The notes beneath the pieces are model-generated. The model saw only the letters and a program-made list of their open reading frames with translations. It did no database searches and was not told where the DNA came from. The position numbers were made by a program, and so were the translations under genes. A stretch of DNA of 64,000 bases from Neorhodopirellula lusitana (GTDB taxonomy: Bacteria; Planctomycetota; Planctomycetia; Pirellulales; Pirellulaceae), in assembly GCF_900182915.1 (NCBI RefSeq), contig NZ_FXUG01000017.1, forward strand, positions 1 to 64,000, given 5' to 3'. The stretch's first letter is position 1, and the number at the start of each line of letters is the position of its first letter. Below, in pieces: positions 1 through 9,208 of this stretch.

Positions 1-440
1 GGGTTCGCCGCAAGTTGCTCATGCCGCACGCGATCTTCATTTCGATCAAACGCGTCAGTCGCACGACTAACAGTCCCTCAATCTGTTCGATGTTTCGATC
101 GCCAATCGGCTCGGACACCGAGACCTCGCTGCCTTTGCTCGCTTTCTGACCGGCGATCAGAAACTGAATGGCAATGCCGTGATCTGTGCGAAACCCGGGT
201 CGCTCAGATTCCCAGACATACCGGCCTCGGTCAAACTCGACGAACCGCGTCGCTGTCGTCGCTGTGTATAACGACGTCCAAGTCAGTCGTATTTCGCTGG
301 TATCCATGCAAGCAAACGGCGACACCACCACAAAAGGAATAGGCGATTCCGGCTTCCGTCAGCAAACCATGACACCACGCAGCAACATCCCAAAGCGATG
401 CGTTGCCGAGTATCGTGTAATTTCGCCAGGGAATAATCAC
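1..440 (-). pseudogene. Frameshifted nucleotidyltransferase-fold protein, 3' end beyond window
   Basis: The reading frame from 440 downward gives a nucleotidyltransferase-like core with a GG...LHG segment followed by the acidic motif DLDVVIH, then meets a stop at 231. Shifting by one base near 238-246 restores a convincing continuation to the window edge, including IAIQFLIAG, EIEG-like and a final RLIEMKIACGMSNLRRT. This order matches the small planctomycete relatives of AbiEii/AbiGii-type or DUF6036-type nucleotidyltransferases, from memory of the family rather than a search. The two halves are collinear and one base out of phase, so this is a frameshifted gene or a base error. The true C-terminus lies outside the window. 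Confidence 0.65.
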
Positions 441-582
441 ACAGGTTCAAATGCGCGAGATAGTAAAGTCACTAATCATGCTTAGCACGAGGAGACTTTG
501 CGACGAACGCTCCCCCTTGAGCCCGCACCGGTAGGCGCCCGCCAGCGTCGCTCTCCTTTTAACCTTGTCCGCTCATTTCTCG

Positions 583-924
583 TTAGCTGTATTCCCGGCT
601 TGGCAACGCAGGTGCTCGATGTTTGATGACTGGTGAACGCAATGCGACACCATTCGCGTCAACCTGAGCCACATCGGGTGCGACAGCGAAATAATATCGA
701 CTGAGGAACATCAATCGGTGGGTGGCACCGCACGACTGATGAGTGACGTCGTCAAGCTGAACGGTTCCAAAGAACGCGATAGACTGCCTGAAATCCGAAT
801 CGCAGGTCATCGCTATAGCGTCACCAGTCTGAGACACCGCCCAGTCGGTCGAATCGCTGTCAATCGCCAGAGAGGACACCCAAGCTGAACCGGGCAAGAA
901 GACACCGAACAGCAGCCATGCCAA
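583..924 (-). CDS. Hypothetical small protein, doubtful
   Basis: A 113-residue frame with a hydrophobic start (MAWLLFGVFLPGSAW) that could be a short signal peptide, followed by a mixed polar chain with three cysteines. I recognise no family. It has no overlapping competitor and its composition is less skewed than that of typical shadow frames, which is the only support. If it is not real, 441-1196 is a 756-base gap in which I see no other gene. The ribosome site of the next gene (AGGAGG at 1185-1190) lies at its right end. Confidence 0.3.
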   Translation of the reverse strand: MAWLLFGVFLPGSAWVSSLAIDSDSTDWAVSQTGDAIAMTCDSDFRQSIAFFGTVQLDDVTHQSCGATHRLMFLSRYYFAVAPDVAQVDANGVALRSPVIKHRAPALPSREYS

Positions 925-1196
925 GCCTTCACAAACGGCTACTCCACTGGTTGCGGTGACATCGGTATCGGCCGAGCACTTTAACTTTGCGGCACCCTAA
1001 CGTCGCCCAAGCCCCCTGCATGGAACGGTTGCCGTCAGCGTCACTTTGCAGGACGCGTTTGATGACGAAATCGACGCCACTCCGACTTTGCGACGGCAAC
1101 CGCATTGCTACGATCTAAGCCTCCCGTGTAGTATCAATTCGGTCGCGTGAAACGCGGTGAATCCGATCAAAAGACGAATTTGGCAGGAGGCCAGAA

Positions 1197-4100
1197 TTGA
1201 ATACGTGGACGCAAACGAAGTGGTTACTCGGGACGTTGATGGTCGTCTCACTCGCCTTCCCGTGTGTGCCCTGCAAGGCTGTCGACGCCTTGAATCCGCC
1301 TGCGCAATTTGCCCCAACTAAACCGGTTCCCGCCCAACCGTCCGCGACCGGTGCGATCAGCATTGAACAGGTCGAGCGAGCAGTGGCTGAGCTGGAGCAA
1401 AGTGCTGAAGTCGCCGTCGACGTCAAATTGCAAGCCGCTGAAAACTACCGTGCCGCGATCAAAAACCTTCAGTCTGCCGCTGACAGTGACGCTCGCCTGC
1501 AAGCGATGGCTGGCGAAGCCGAAACCGTTGCGGCTCGCACCGATCAACTGAAGCAGCAACGGGACGCTCTGAAGGACAAGAAGCCCGAGCCGAGTGAAGC
1601 ATTCACGTTGATGGAAATGGAGCAGCTTTTACCGACAACCGAGTTGCAACTCTCTGCGTTCAAGAAAGCAAGGCAAGACGCCGAGGCGGAGTTGCAATCG
1701 CGTGCTGCACGCCGCAAAGAGATCCGCACTCGGATGGCGATCATCCAGGAAAAGATCACGGATGCCACGTCCCAACTCAAGGCAATGCAGGCTTCGGATC
1801 CGACACCGCAAAATCAATCCTTATCCGCCCGCTTGCTAACGCGGCGTATCACGCTTGAAAAAGAGACACCAGCACTGGAGGCGGAACTTGCAAAGTACGA
1901 CGCCGAGGAAGCCGCCGATTTGGTTCGACTGCGAATGGACGTCGCTTCCTGCAGTGCTGCCTATACTGAAAAAGTCATCGCGATATTGCAGCAGAAGATT
2001 CATGCCGCTCGTGAGGCTGCGGCCGAAGAATCCGTCCGCACAGCACGTCGTGAAGCCGTCTCCGCCGACCCGGCACTCAAGTTCTACGCCGACGAAAACC
2101 AGACTCTGGCTGAAACATCAAAACGCGTTGCGGAGCAGTTGGCTGAAACGGAAGCGGCACTGAGTGCGGCCGCGGAAGTACAAGAAGGTCTGGTGAAGCA
2201 ATTCGCAAATGCGAAAAAGAAAGTCGATTCGGTCGGTTTGACCAGCTCGGTCGGAGCGTTATTGAGAAAACAAAAGACAACTTTGCCCGATGTCGGAGCC
2301 CGCCGCGCCGCAGTAGCAGAGCGTCAAAAGCTAATCAACGATACTCAGTACCAGCTCTTTGAATACGAAGAGGCACAAGAAGAGCTGTCTGAGATGGATG
2401 ACACGATCAAAAAAATACTGGTCGAGGCCCAAAAAGATTCGACTAAGAACGTGGCATTATTGGACTCAGCTGCTCGTGACCTGATGACGCGAAAGCGAGA
2501 GTACTTGGCCGATTTGGTACGTAGCTCCGGCCAGTACTTCGATAAGCTGATCGAACTCGATACTGTTGACCGGCAAATCATCAAACTAGAAGCCGATTAC
2601 GAAAGCTACATCGACCAGCGCGTGTTATGGATTCGCAGCAGCGCGCCGCTGACCGCCGGTGTGACGGTTGAAGACTCTGCGAAGTCGTTTGTGATGCTCG
2701 GTTCGTGGATGGAAGCGGGAACCCAGTTGATTGCCGACGCCAGACGATCGTACGTTCTCTACGTCGCTTGTTTGTCGATGTTGGCGTTGTTGTTGTTCCG
2801 AGGTCGAGCGATTCGTAAGACGATCCGCGAGATCGGTGGTTTGGCCGAGAAAGTGAATTGCCGTTCGATCGTCCCCACTCTTCGGGGCCTTTGGCTTACA
2901 GGAATCGTGTCGCTGGCATGGCCATTGATCTGTCTTTTCCTTGGTTGGCGACTCGAACGAGCCGCGGGAGATTCAGACTTTACTGCGGCGATCGGCCAAG
3001 GACTCCAGACGACCGCGATCGTTTGGGCGTCGATTGAATTGCTGCGTCAAATCACGCGAACCAAAGGCGTTGGCGAATCTCATTTTCGCTGGTCAAGCAA
3101 CGCAACCACAGCGATTCGCTGCGAAGTCAAACTGTGCAGCGTCTTGGTCCTTCCAACCGTCTTCATCACCGCAACACTGATTGCAGGCGACGGAGTCCAC
3201 CAACGCGGGGATGTTCAACGATTCGCATTCATGCTCGGCATGGGAATTCTTGCGTATGTCATTTTTCGGCTGCTAAGACCAACGGGCATCCTGCGTGACT
3301 ATTTGTCGTCCAATGCGAGCAGCTTCGTTGCCAAAGTAAAATATGCATTTCCGTTGGCTGGTGTATCCTTGCCGATTTCCTTGGCGCTACTAACTGCGGC
3401 TGGGTACTTCTATACCGCGCAAACTCTGTTTTGGCGTTTGTTCGCGACCTTTGTGTTTGTAACGACGTTGATCGTAGTGCGGGCCGTCCTGTATCGGATG
3501 CTGTTGCTGCGACGTCGTCATCTGAGCATGGAACAGGCACGCGAGCGAGCTGCCGCGGCGAAACTGGCCGGCGAGAACGGTGGCGATCCATGCTCCGTTG
3601 CTGGCATTGTTACCGAGAACAAACAAGCGGACATTTCTGCTCATAGCTTGCAGTCTCGCAATCTTGTCAGCACCGGCATGTCGGCGGCGATCCTGGTTGG
3701 CATGTGGATGATTTGGATTCAGGTGTTGCCTGCTCTTAGCATGGTCGGCAACTACCCGCTGTGGGGAAAAACCGATTCTGTCGCAACCGCCTCCGCGCCT
3801 TCGATGCCGATGTCACCCATGGCCTTATCCAGCCCCACCAGTTCCACCACGGCGCCAACCACCATTGGATCCGATGACTCGCTTGCCGAATCAGTCACCC
3901 TTTCCGACTTGGCTCTAGCGATCTTAATTGTCGTCGTCACGATCGTCGTCTTTCGCAACGGCCCTGGCTTGCTTGAAATCTCGGTCCTGCAACAGCTTCC
4001 GTTTGACGCATCGGTTCGTTATGCGATCACCACACTGGTCAGCTATGTGATTGTGATGGTTGGGACCATCGCGGCGTGTTCGACGATTGGTTTGCAATGG

Positions 4101-4739
4101 TCTCAGATCCAGTGGTTGGCCACCGCGTTGACCTTTGGATTGGCGTTTGGACTGCAAGAGATGTTCGCCAACTTCGTTGCTGGACTGATCATTTTGCTGG
4201 AACGCCCGATTCGTGTCGGTGACATCGTTACCGTAGATGATGTGACGGGTGTGGTGTCACGAATCCGCATTCGGGCGACATCGATCACGAACTGGGATCG
4301 CAAGGAGTACGTGGTCCCCAACAAGGAATTCATCACGGGACGTCTCTTGAACTGGACGTTGTCGGATAAGGTCAACCGCATCGTCGTCGAGGTGGGACTT
4401 GCCTATGGAGCCGACACCGAACTTGCTCGCGAGCTCTTGCTTAAAGCCGCCAACGACCATCCACTTGTACTGAAAGATCCTGCGTCCGTCGCATCGTTTG
4501 AAGGCTTCGGCGACAACTCACTGAACCTCTTGCTGCGAGCTTTCCTTCCCACCCTGGACAATCGTTTGCAGGTCATCACGGAGTTGCACACGGCGATCAA
4601 TCGTTCGTTCCGTGCAGCAGGCCTCGAGATCGCGTATCCACAACGCGACTTGCACATTCGCACAGTGGCCAACGCCAACATGCTTGGGCTGCAGTCCGGT
4701 CTTGATCAACAAGACGATCAGATGCGTGACGCTGCATGA
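1197..4739 (+). CDS. MscK/KefA-like mechanosensitive channel with long periplasmic coiled coil
   Basis: A 1180-residue inner-membrane protein. A signal peptide (about residues 1-28) precedes a long Ala/Glu/Lys/Gln-rich coiled-coil region to about residue 480. Several transmembrane helices follow from about 515, then a Ser/Thr/Pro-rich loop near 860-890. The C-terminal MscS module spans about 935-1145, where the pore helix and beta domain read GLAFGLQEMFANF, then ERPIRVGDIV, then VVPNKEF. This is the MscK/YjeP-type layout rather than the short MscS type. Such channels release solutes on hypo-osmotic shock, and MscK is in addition gated by K+ in Escherichia coli. The start is TTG at 1197, chosen for the AGGAGG six bases upstream. 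No ATG lies nearby in frame. Confidence 0.9.
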   Translation: MNTWTQTKWLLGTLMVVSLAFPCVPCKAVDALNPPAQFAPTKPVPAQPSATGAISIEQVERAVAELEQSAEVAVDVKLQAAENYRAAIKNLQSAADSDARLQAMAGEAETVAARTDQLKQQRDALKDKKPEPSEAFTLMEMEQLLPTTELQLSAFKKARQDAEAELQSRAARRKEIRTRMAIIQEKITDATSQLKAMQASDPTPQNQSLSARLLTRRITLEKETPALEAELAKYDAEEAADLVRLRMDVASCSAAYTEKVIAILQQKIHAAREAAAEESVRTARREAVSADPALKFYADENQTLAETSKRVAEQLAETEAALSAAAEVQEGLVKQFANAKKKVDSVGLTSSVGALLRKQKTTLPDVGARRAAVAERQKLINDTQYQLFEYEEAQEELSEMDDTIKKILVEAQKDSTKNVALLDSAARDLMTRKREYLADLVRSSGQYFDKLIELDTVDRQIIKLEADYESYIDQRVLWIRSSAPLTAGVTVEDSAKSFVMLGSWMEAGTQLIADARRSYVLYVACLSMLALLLFRGRAIRKTIREIGGLAEKVNCRSIVPTLRGLWLTGIVSLAWPLICLFLGWRLERAAGDSDFTAAIGQGLQTTAIVWASIELLRQITRTKGVGESHFRWSSNATTAIRCEVKLCSVLVLPTVFITATLIAGDGVHQRGDVQRFAFMLGMGILAYVIFRLLRPTGILRDYLSSNASSFVAKVKYAFPLAGVSLPISLALLTAAGYFYTAQTLFWRLFATFVFVTTLIVVRAVLYRMLLLRRRHLSMEQARERAAAAKLAGENGGDPCSVAGIVTENKQADISAHSLQSRNLVSTGMSAAILVGMWMIWIQVLPALSMVGNYPLWGKTDSVATASAPSMPMSPMALSSPTSSTTAPTTIGSDDSLAESVTLSDLALAILIVVVTIVVFRNGPGLLEISVLQQLPFDASVRYAITTLVSYVIVMVGTIAACSTIGLQWSQIQWLATALTFGLAFGLQEMFANFVAGLIILLERPIRVGDIVTVDDVTGVVSRIRIRATSITNWDRKEYVVPNKEFITGRLLNWTLSDKVNRIVVEVGLAYGADTELARELLLKAANDHPLVLKDPASVASFEGFGDNSLNLLLRAFLPTLDNRLQVITELHTAINRSFRAAGLEIAYPQRDLHIRTVANANMLGLQSGLDQQDDQMRDAA

Positions 4740-4898
4740 AAAAATGACCGCTCGGTGACAACGAGCTCCACATCAGTCTCTACAACTGGGTAGGGAACTT
4801 CGCCGCAACCCGCTACAATCCTGCGGTTCAATCTCTCAATGGCGAATCCTCGTTCTTATGGAGATCCGTTTCGGACCCCCCTTACGTCAAGGATTGTC

Positions 4899-6134
4899 AT
4901 GAAAATCGCTGCCTCCGCCCTAAGTGATCGTGGCTTGAAGCGGGACGGAAACGAGGATCAATATCTTATCGATGAGTCTCTCGGGCTCTACATGGTTTGC
5001 GATGGCATGGGTGGCCATGCAGCAGGCGAAGTCGCAGCCGAGCGAGCGATTGAGTTCACTTCAAAGCACATCTCGTCTCACGCTCAAGATTTGAACTCGG
5101 AGGTAGAAAAACCAGGCGGCTATTTTCGCATCCTGAAGATTGCGGAGGAAGCGGTTCTCGCGGCCAGCCAAGCGGTCCACCGGCTATCGCGGTCGACACC
5201 CCAATACGCTGGTATGGGAACCACGTTGACGATGCTGATGATTGTCGACGACAAGGCAATCATGGCCCATGTAGGTGATTCACGCTTGTATCTAATGCGA
5301 GCGGGTGAGATTCATCAGTTAACCGTCGATCATACGCTCTCCAATGAGATGTTTCTCGCCGGTGGGCTGACCAAAGAACAAGCTGCGAAAAGCCGTTACC
5401 AACATGTTTTGACGCGGAGCATCGGGCCGCACGAATCGGTCAACGTCGACACGCTGTTGTTCGACCTACTTCCCGGTGACCGATTGCTGCTTTGCTCGGA
5501 CGGCTTGAGCAACTATTTCACCGATTCGGCAATCGTTGCCGAGTTGCTCGCCAAGCCTCATATCGTCAGTCAACCACACCCGTTAATCGATTATGCGAAG
5601 GACGCCGGTGGTGCAGACAATATCACCGCTGTCGTGGTTGAAACACTTTCAGAGTCGGACGCTGAGTCCATGCCGGGCACCGAGGAGCGGATGAATTTCT
5701 TGCGTAAGAGCTTTCTCGGTCGCAGCCTATCGGTTCGACGTTTGCTTCATCTGATGACGGCATCAGCAACGATCCACTGCAACGCTGGCAAAGAACTACT
5801 TGCCATCGATGCGAATTGTCCCGGCATGTACATCGTCATAGAGGGCTCTTTCCGCGTCATTGATGATGACATCGTTGAATCGGAGTTGGTTAAGGGAGAT
5901 TGCTTCGGGCAAGCGACACTGATTGCGCCCGCCAAGTCACCCGCGAGATTGGTCGCCAACGAGGCCTCGCGAGTCCTGTTGGTGGATCGCCGAAACTTTA
6001 GTCGGCTAACCAAACGTCTCCCTCGTCTCGGCAATCTTTTACTTCGCAACTTATGCCGAAACCTGAGTGAGACAATTGTGGCTTCAGAAACGGCCAGGCC
6101 CATCAGCCTGGATGACACGGGGCCATTGGTATGA
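4899..6134 (+). CDS. PP2C-type Ser/Thr phosphatase with C-terminal cyclic-nucleotide-binding domain
   Basis: A 411-residue protein. Residues 1-245 carry PP2C motifs in order: RDGNEDQ (metal-binding Asp20), VCDGMGGHAAGE (Asp35), MGTTLT, VGDSRLYL, then LLCSDGLSNY and DNITAVVVE. From about residue 275 to 400 comes a cNMP-binding beta-roll fold with a GMYIVIEGSFRV stretch and a GDCFGQATLI stretch. The family removes phosphate from Ser/Thr proteins. The second domain suggests ligand or allosteric control, but I cannot tell whether the phosphate cassette still binds cAMP or cGMP. The frame is open from 4839, but ATG 4899 has AAGGA six bases upstream and begins the conserved domain. It overlaps the following channel remnant by four bases (ATGA), so it was, and probably is, first in an operon with the K+ channel. 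Confidence 0.88.
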   Translation: MKIAASALSDRGLKRDGNEDQYLIDESLGLYMVCDGMGGHAAGEVAAERAIEFTSKHISSHAQDLNSEVEKPGGYFRILKIAEEAVLAASQAVHRLSRSTPQYAGMGTTLTMLMIVDDKAIMAHVGDSRLYLMRAGEIHQLTVDHTLSNEMFLAGGLTKEQAAKSRYQHVLTRSIGPHESVNVDTLLFDLLPGDRLLLCSDGLSNYFTDSAIVAELLAKPHIVSQPHPLIDYAKDAGGADNITAVVVETLSESDAESMPGTEERMNFLRKSFLGRSLSVRRLLHLMTASATIHCNAGKELLAIDANCPGMYIVIEGSFRVIDDDIVESELVKGDCFGQATLIAPAKSPARLVANEASRVLLVDRRNFSRLTKRLPRLGNLLLRNLCRNLSETIVASETARPISLDDTGPLV

Positions 6135-6762
6135 CCATAGCACGACGCTGGTGGACGCCACTATCTCTGCTTGTGATCGGCGTGCTTAGCCACCCGGCGA
6201 ACGTTGCTTCTCAAGGGCCTGATGCCCCCAAGGCCACCGACACGACCAATCAAGCGATCGTTCTTCAAGTCGGTACCAGAGAGAGTCTTCTGTTTGCGAT
6301 CAAGAGCGCTGATGGGTCCTGCAGTGCAATCAGCATCGAACAGTGGGACCACTTGGCCGATGAGTTGAATCGAGAATTCAAGTTTCGGGAGCTGACACTT
6401 CCTGAAGTCGTTTCAGGTTCGGAAGATGGAAAGCTACAAGCCGCAGACGCGACAATCAGGGTGACATCCGGAGAGCTCGATCGACTTGAATTCCGTCATC
6501 TGCATTTTCGCACGGGGCTATCGAAGTCATCCACGGAAACAAGACGGACGCTGACGCGCACGACGCGGCATTAATGAAGTGGAAGGCGAACGACGCGTTT
6601 GCCAATCGTGCCGACGTGCTTAGGGTAATCCTTAACTTCCAGGAATACGCGATTGTTCTTACGCTTGGTAGCGAACTTCGCAAACGATTGAATGAAAAGT
6701 TGCTTCGCTTCCGAGAAATTGATGCCTGGAACGAACATGTCTATCACTACTTAGGAGAATGA
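6131..6762 (+). pseudogene. Decayed copy of the glutamate-receptor-like channel: binding lobes only, pore lost
   Basis: Two abutting frames, 6131-6574 and 6574-6762, together look like a wreck of the next gene. The first has a signal peptide and a solute-binding lobe (VGTRESLLFAI, then HLHFRTGL) that matches VATREVPPFAM and FHTSGLGIAV of the downstream channel. A one-base shift near 6518-6522 joins it to AIEVIHGN and onward to the second frame. That frame matches the channel's C-terminal lobe (LNFQEYAIVLTLGSELRKRL against FERQNYAFALPSDSELREPI; NEHVYHYLGE against DEVLATYFGE). The membrane and pore segment is missing. I read it as a tandem duplicate that lost its pore and its frame. A small secreted binding protein made by frameshifting is the unlikely alternative. 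Confidence 0.72.
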
Positions 6763-6763
6763 G

Positions 6764-7918
6764 ATGATGCTTCAAAATCGAGGGGTAGCGGGTGTAATAC
6801 TAATCGCTCTCTCATTCTTTACGAGCGTTACGTTTGGACAGGATGGCACCTTTGAGGAGATCCCATCCGACGATCCGATCAAGTTGCAGGTTCCGGAAAA
6901 GCTACGAGTTGCCACCCGTGAAGTTCCTCCTTTTGCGATGCAAAACGAAGAAGGCCAATGGACGGGAATCAGTATCGACTTGCTTCGAGAAGTGAAAGCG
7001 GAGCTTGAAAACGAATCGGGCCATGAGATCGAAGTTGTCTTCCAAGTCATGTCGTTGACCGAGATGCTTGACGCGACGGAGAACGCGGAAGTCGACATCG
7101 CTGCTGCCGCGATCACGATGAACTACGAACGTGAAAAGCGAATGGACTTCACGCACTCGTTTCACACTTCCGGTCTGGGAATCGCTGTCGGTGCGAAGCA
7201 ACGCAAGTCGGGTTGGTCAGGAATCGTCGACGCGATTTTATCGAGGACCTTCTTTCGCATTGTCGCTGGCTTGGTATTCGCAATGTTCATCAGTGCCGTC
7301 GCGATTTACTTGTTTGAACGGCGATCCAACCGCGAGCAATTTGACAAAGGTTGGGTCAAAGGCATTGCCGCTGGCATGTGGTGGGCGGCGGTGACGCTGA
7401 CCACGGTCGGCTATGGCGATAAGGTGCCACGGACATTGGGCGGTCGCACGATTGGCCTGATTTGGATGTTCGCCGGTCTATTCATCATTGCGGGATTCAC
7501 GGCTGCGGTGACGTCGGCCTTGACCCTTACTGAGTTGCGATCGCGGATCAACAGTCCATCAGATCTTTCCCGAGTGAAGGTTGCGACGGTCGATGGTTCG
7601 ACGTCAGCTGACTATCTGCGATCCCGGCACATCATGTTCGCGAAACATGCCGACGTGGATTCGGCTTTGCAGAGCTTGGCGAATGGCAAGTGCGATGCGG
7701 TTGTGTACGATGCGCCCATCCTAAAATACCAGACTTATCAAAACTGGCCGGGCGAAGCCTACGTTTTACCAGCCTCCTTTGAGCGACAGAATTACGCCTT
7801 TGCTTTGCCCAGCGACAGCGAATTGCGTGAACCCATCAACCAAGTCCTTCTGCGTCAAACATCTAGTCCCCAGTGGGATGAAGTGCTTGCAACCTATTTT
7901 GGTGAGAACCGGGAATAG
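6764..7918 (+). CDS. GluR0-like ligand-gated K+ channel
   Basis: 384 residues in the prokaryotic ionotropic-glutamate-receptor order. These are a signal peptide (1-25), binding lobe S1 (about 47-145), TM1 (about 165-184), a pore loop with the K+ selectivity filter TVGYGD at 214-219, TM2 (about 229-255) and binding lobe S2 (about 265-384). S2 has the VDGSTSADYL and DAVVYDAPIL patterns of amino-acid-binding proteins. Known members open a K+ pore when an amino acid binds outside the membrane; the ligand here is unknown. GGAGA lies just upstream of the paired ATGs at 6764 and 6767. It follows the phosphatase and a decayed duplicate, and CorA starts 32 bases later, so all may share a transcript. 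Confidence 0.92.
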   Translation: MMLQNRGVAGVILIALSFFTSVTFGQDGTFEEIPSDDPIKLQVPEKLRVATREVPPFAMQNEEGQWTGISIDLLREVKAELENESGHEIEVVFQVMSLTEMLDATENAEVDIAAAAITMNYEREKRMDFTHSFHTSGLGIAVGAKQRKSGWSGIVDAILSRTFFRIVAGLVFAMFISAVAIYLFERRSNREQFDKGWVKGIAAGMWWAAVTLTTVGYGDKVPRTLGGRTIGLIWMFAGLFIIAGFTAAVTSALTLTELRSRINSPSDLSRVKVATVDGSTSADYLRSRHIMFAKHADVDSALQSLANGKCDAVVYDAPILKYQTYQNWPGEAYVLPASFERQNYAFALPSDSELREPINQVLLRQTSSPQWDEVLATYFGENRE

Positions 7919-7950
7919 ACGGTCATTCTCCTACATCGAACGAGAACCAA

Positions 7951-9036
7951 TTGAGCCCCAAGTACTTTAAGAAAAAGCACACCAAGGTCGGTGCACGGCC
8001 GGGCACGCTTGTCATCCCCAAAGACGCGCCAGCACCAAAGATCACTTCGATCCAATACTCGGCGACCGAACATCGAAGCGTCACCGTGGACTCGGTTGAC
8101 GAACTGAAGGAAGAGTTCAACGAAAACGAAGTCACCTGGGTCGACATTCAAGGCTTCGGTGATCGCAGCATCATGCGAAAACTGGGCACCATTTTTAGCC
8201 TACACCCCTTGTTGCTGGAGGACATTGTTAACGTTCCTCAGCGACCTAAGAGCGAACCCTACGACGATCAATTGTTGGTCATCATTCGCATGGTTCGCCT
8301 AGACGACGATGAAACAACCGGCGATCCTAAGGTGGATATGGAACAGGTCAGCATGGTAATTACGAAGAATTACCTGATCACCTTTCAGGAAAAGCACGGC
8401 GACATTCTTGATCCAGTTCGCAAGCGGTTACTTGGAAACAAGGGAATCATCCGCAAACGCGGACCTGACTATTTGGCGTACGTGATCGCTGACACGATTA
8501 TCGACGGGTACTATCCGGTCCTCGAAGTCGTCGGAGACCACTTGGAATCACTCGAAGACGCCGTGATCGACAATCCGTCACCGGCGGTCCTAGGCGAGTT
8601 AAACCGCCTGAAAAATCAACTGATCAACCTCCGGCGAGCGATCTGGCCTCAACGCGAAGCCATCAATGAACTTGTCCGAGGAGATCACAGCATGATCTCC
8701 GATGAGGTGGGCGTGTACCTGCGAGACACTTACGATCATTGCATTCAAACTTCCGAAGTCGCTGAAATGTATCGTGAGATGGTAACGGGCCTGATGAATA
8801 CCTATTTGTCATCGGTCGCCAATCGCACCAACGAAGTGATGAAGGTGCTGACGATCATGGCCAGTATTTTCATACCACTGACGTTCATGGCCGGTATCTA
8901 CGGCATGAATTTCGAGCACATGCCCGAACTCCAGTACCAGTACTCTTACGGAATCCTCTGGGCTGCGATGGCCGCCGTTGTGATCGGCATGCTAATTTTC
9001 TTCTACCGCAAAGGCTGGATTGGCAGCGGAAGATGA
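7951..9036 (+). CDS. corA: CorA-family Mg2+/divalent cation channel
   Basis: 361 residues with the CorA plan: a soluble funnel domain, a long stalk helix (about 200-300), then TM1 (LTIMASIFIPLTFMAGIYG) ending in the signature YGMNF, an acidic loop, TM2 and a basic tail (FYRKGW). The GMN motif forms the selectivity site of pentameric CorA channels, which take up Mg2+, Co2+ or Ni2+; some relatives (ZntB) export Zn2+. The loop here is EHMPELQYQY rather than the classical MPEL(K/R) pattern, so the transported ion is not certain. The start is TTG 7951, since no ATG precedes the conserved region. The 3' end faces a convergent deacylase gene across a strong hairpin. Confidence 0.93.
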   Translation: MSPKYFKKKHTKVGARPGTLVIPKDAPAPKITSIQYSATEHRSVTVDSVDELKEEFNENEVTWVDIQGFGDRSIMRKLGTIFSLHPLLLEDIVNVPQRPKSEPYDDQLLVIIRMVRLDDDETTGDPKVDMEQVSMVITKNYLITFQEKHGDILDPVRKRLLGNKGIIRKRGPDYLAYVIADTIIDGYYPVLEVVGDHLESLEDAVIDNPSPAVLGELNRLKNQLINLRRAIWPQREAINELVRGDHSMISDEVGVYLRDTYDHCIQTSEVAEMYREMVTGLMNTYLSSVANRTNEVMKVLTIMASIFIPLTFMAGIYGMNFEHMPELQYQYSYGILWAAMAAVVIGMLIFFYRKGWIGSGR

Positions 9037-9130
9037 ACAACGCGCATTGATCGACAAGGTACGCTCCGACGTTGAAAGAGTGCCGGAGCGTTGTTTCGAA
9101 CAATCGCTTAGGAACGAGCGACTTTTTGGT

Positions 9131-9188
9131 GTCGACTCTCGCTCTGCGAGAGCAACGCCCAAGCTACTTTCGCAGAGCGAAAGGCGAC
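9131..9188. repeat. 22-base-arm inverted repeat between convergent genes
   Basis: Arms 9131-9152 and 9167-9188 pair at 19 of 22 positions around a 14-base loop. The shared core is CGCTCTGCGA and its complement. It lies between the 3' ends of corA (9036) and the deacylase (9209). A second, shorter hairpin (ACGCTCCG at 9061-9068 with CGGAGCGT at 9084-9091) stands just upstream. Either could end transcription from both sides, but neither has a clear T-run. The larger one may be a repeat-family member. Confidence 0.6.
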
Positions 9189-9208
9189 TACTATTTTCCG
9201 CTCGATCC

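Noticed and set aside
9061-9091. Second hairpin after corA as a definite terminator
   Set aside because: The stem is only eight pairs with a 15-base loop and lacks a continuous T-run.
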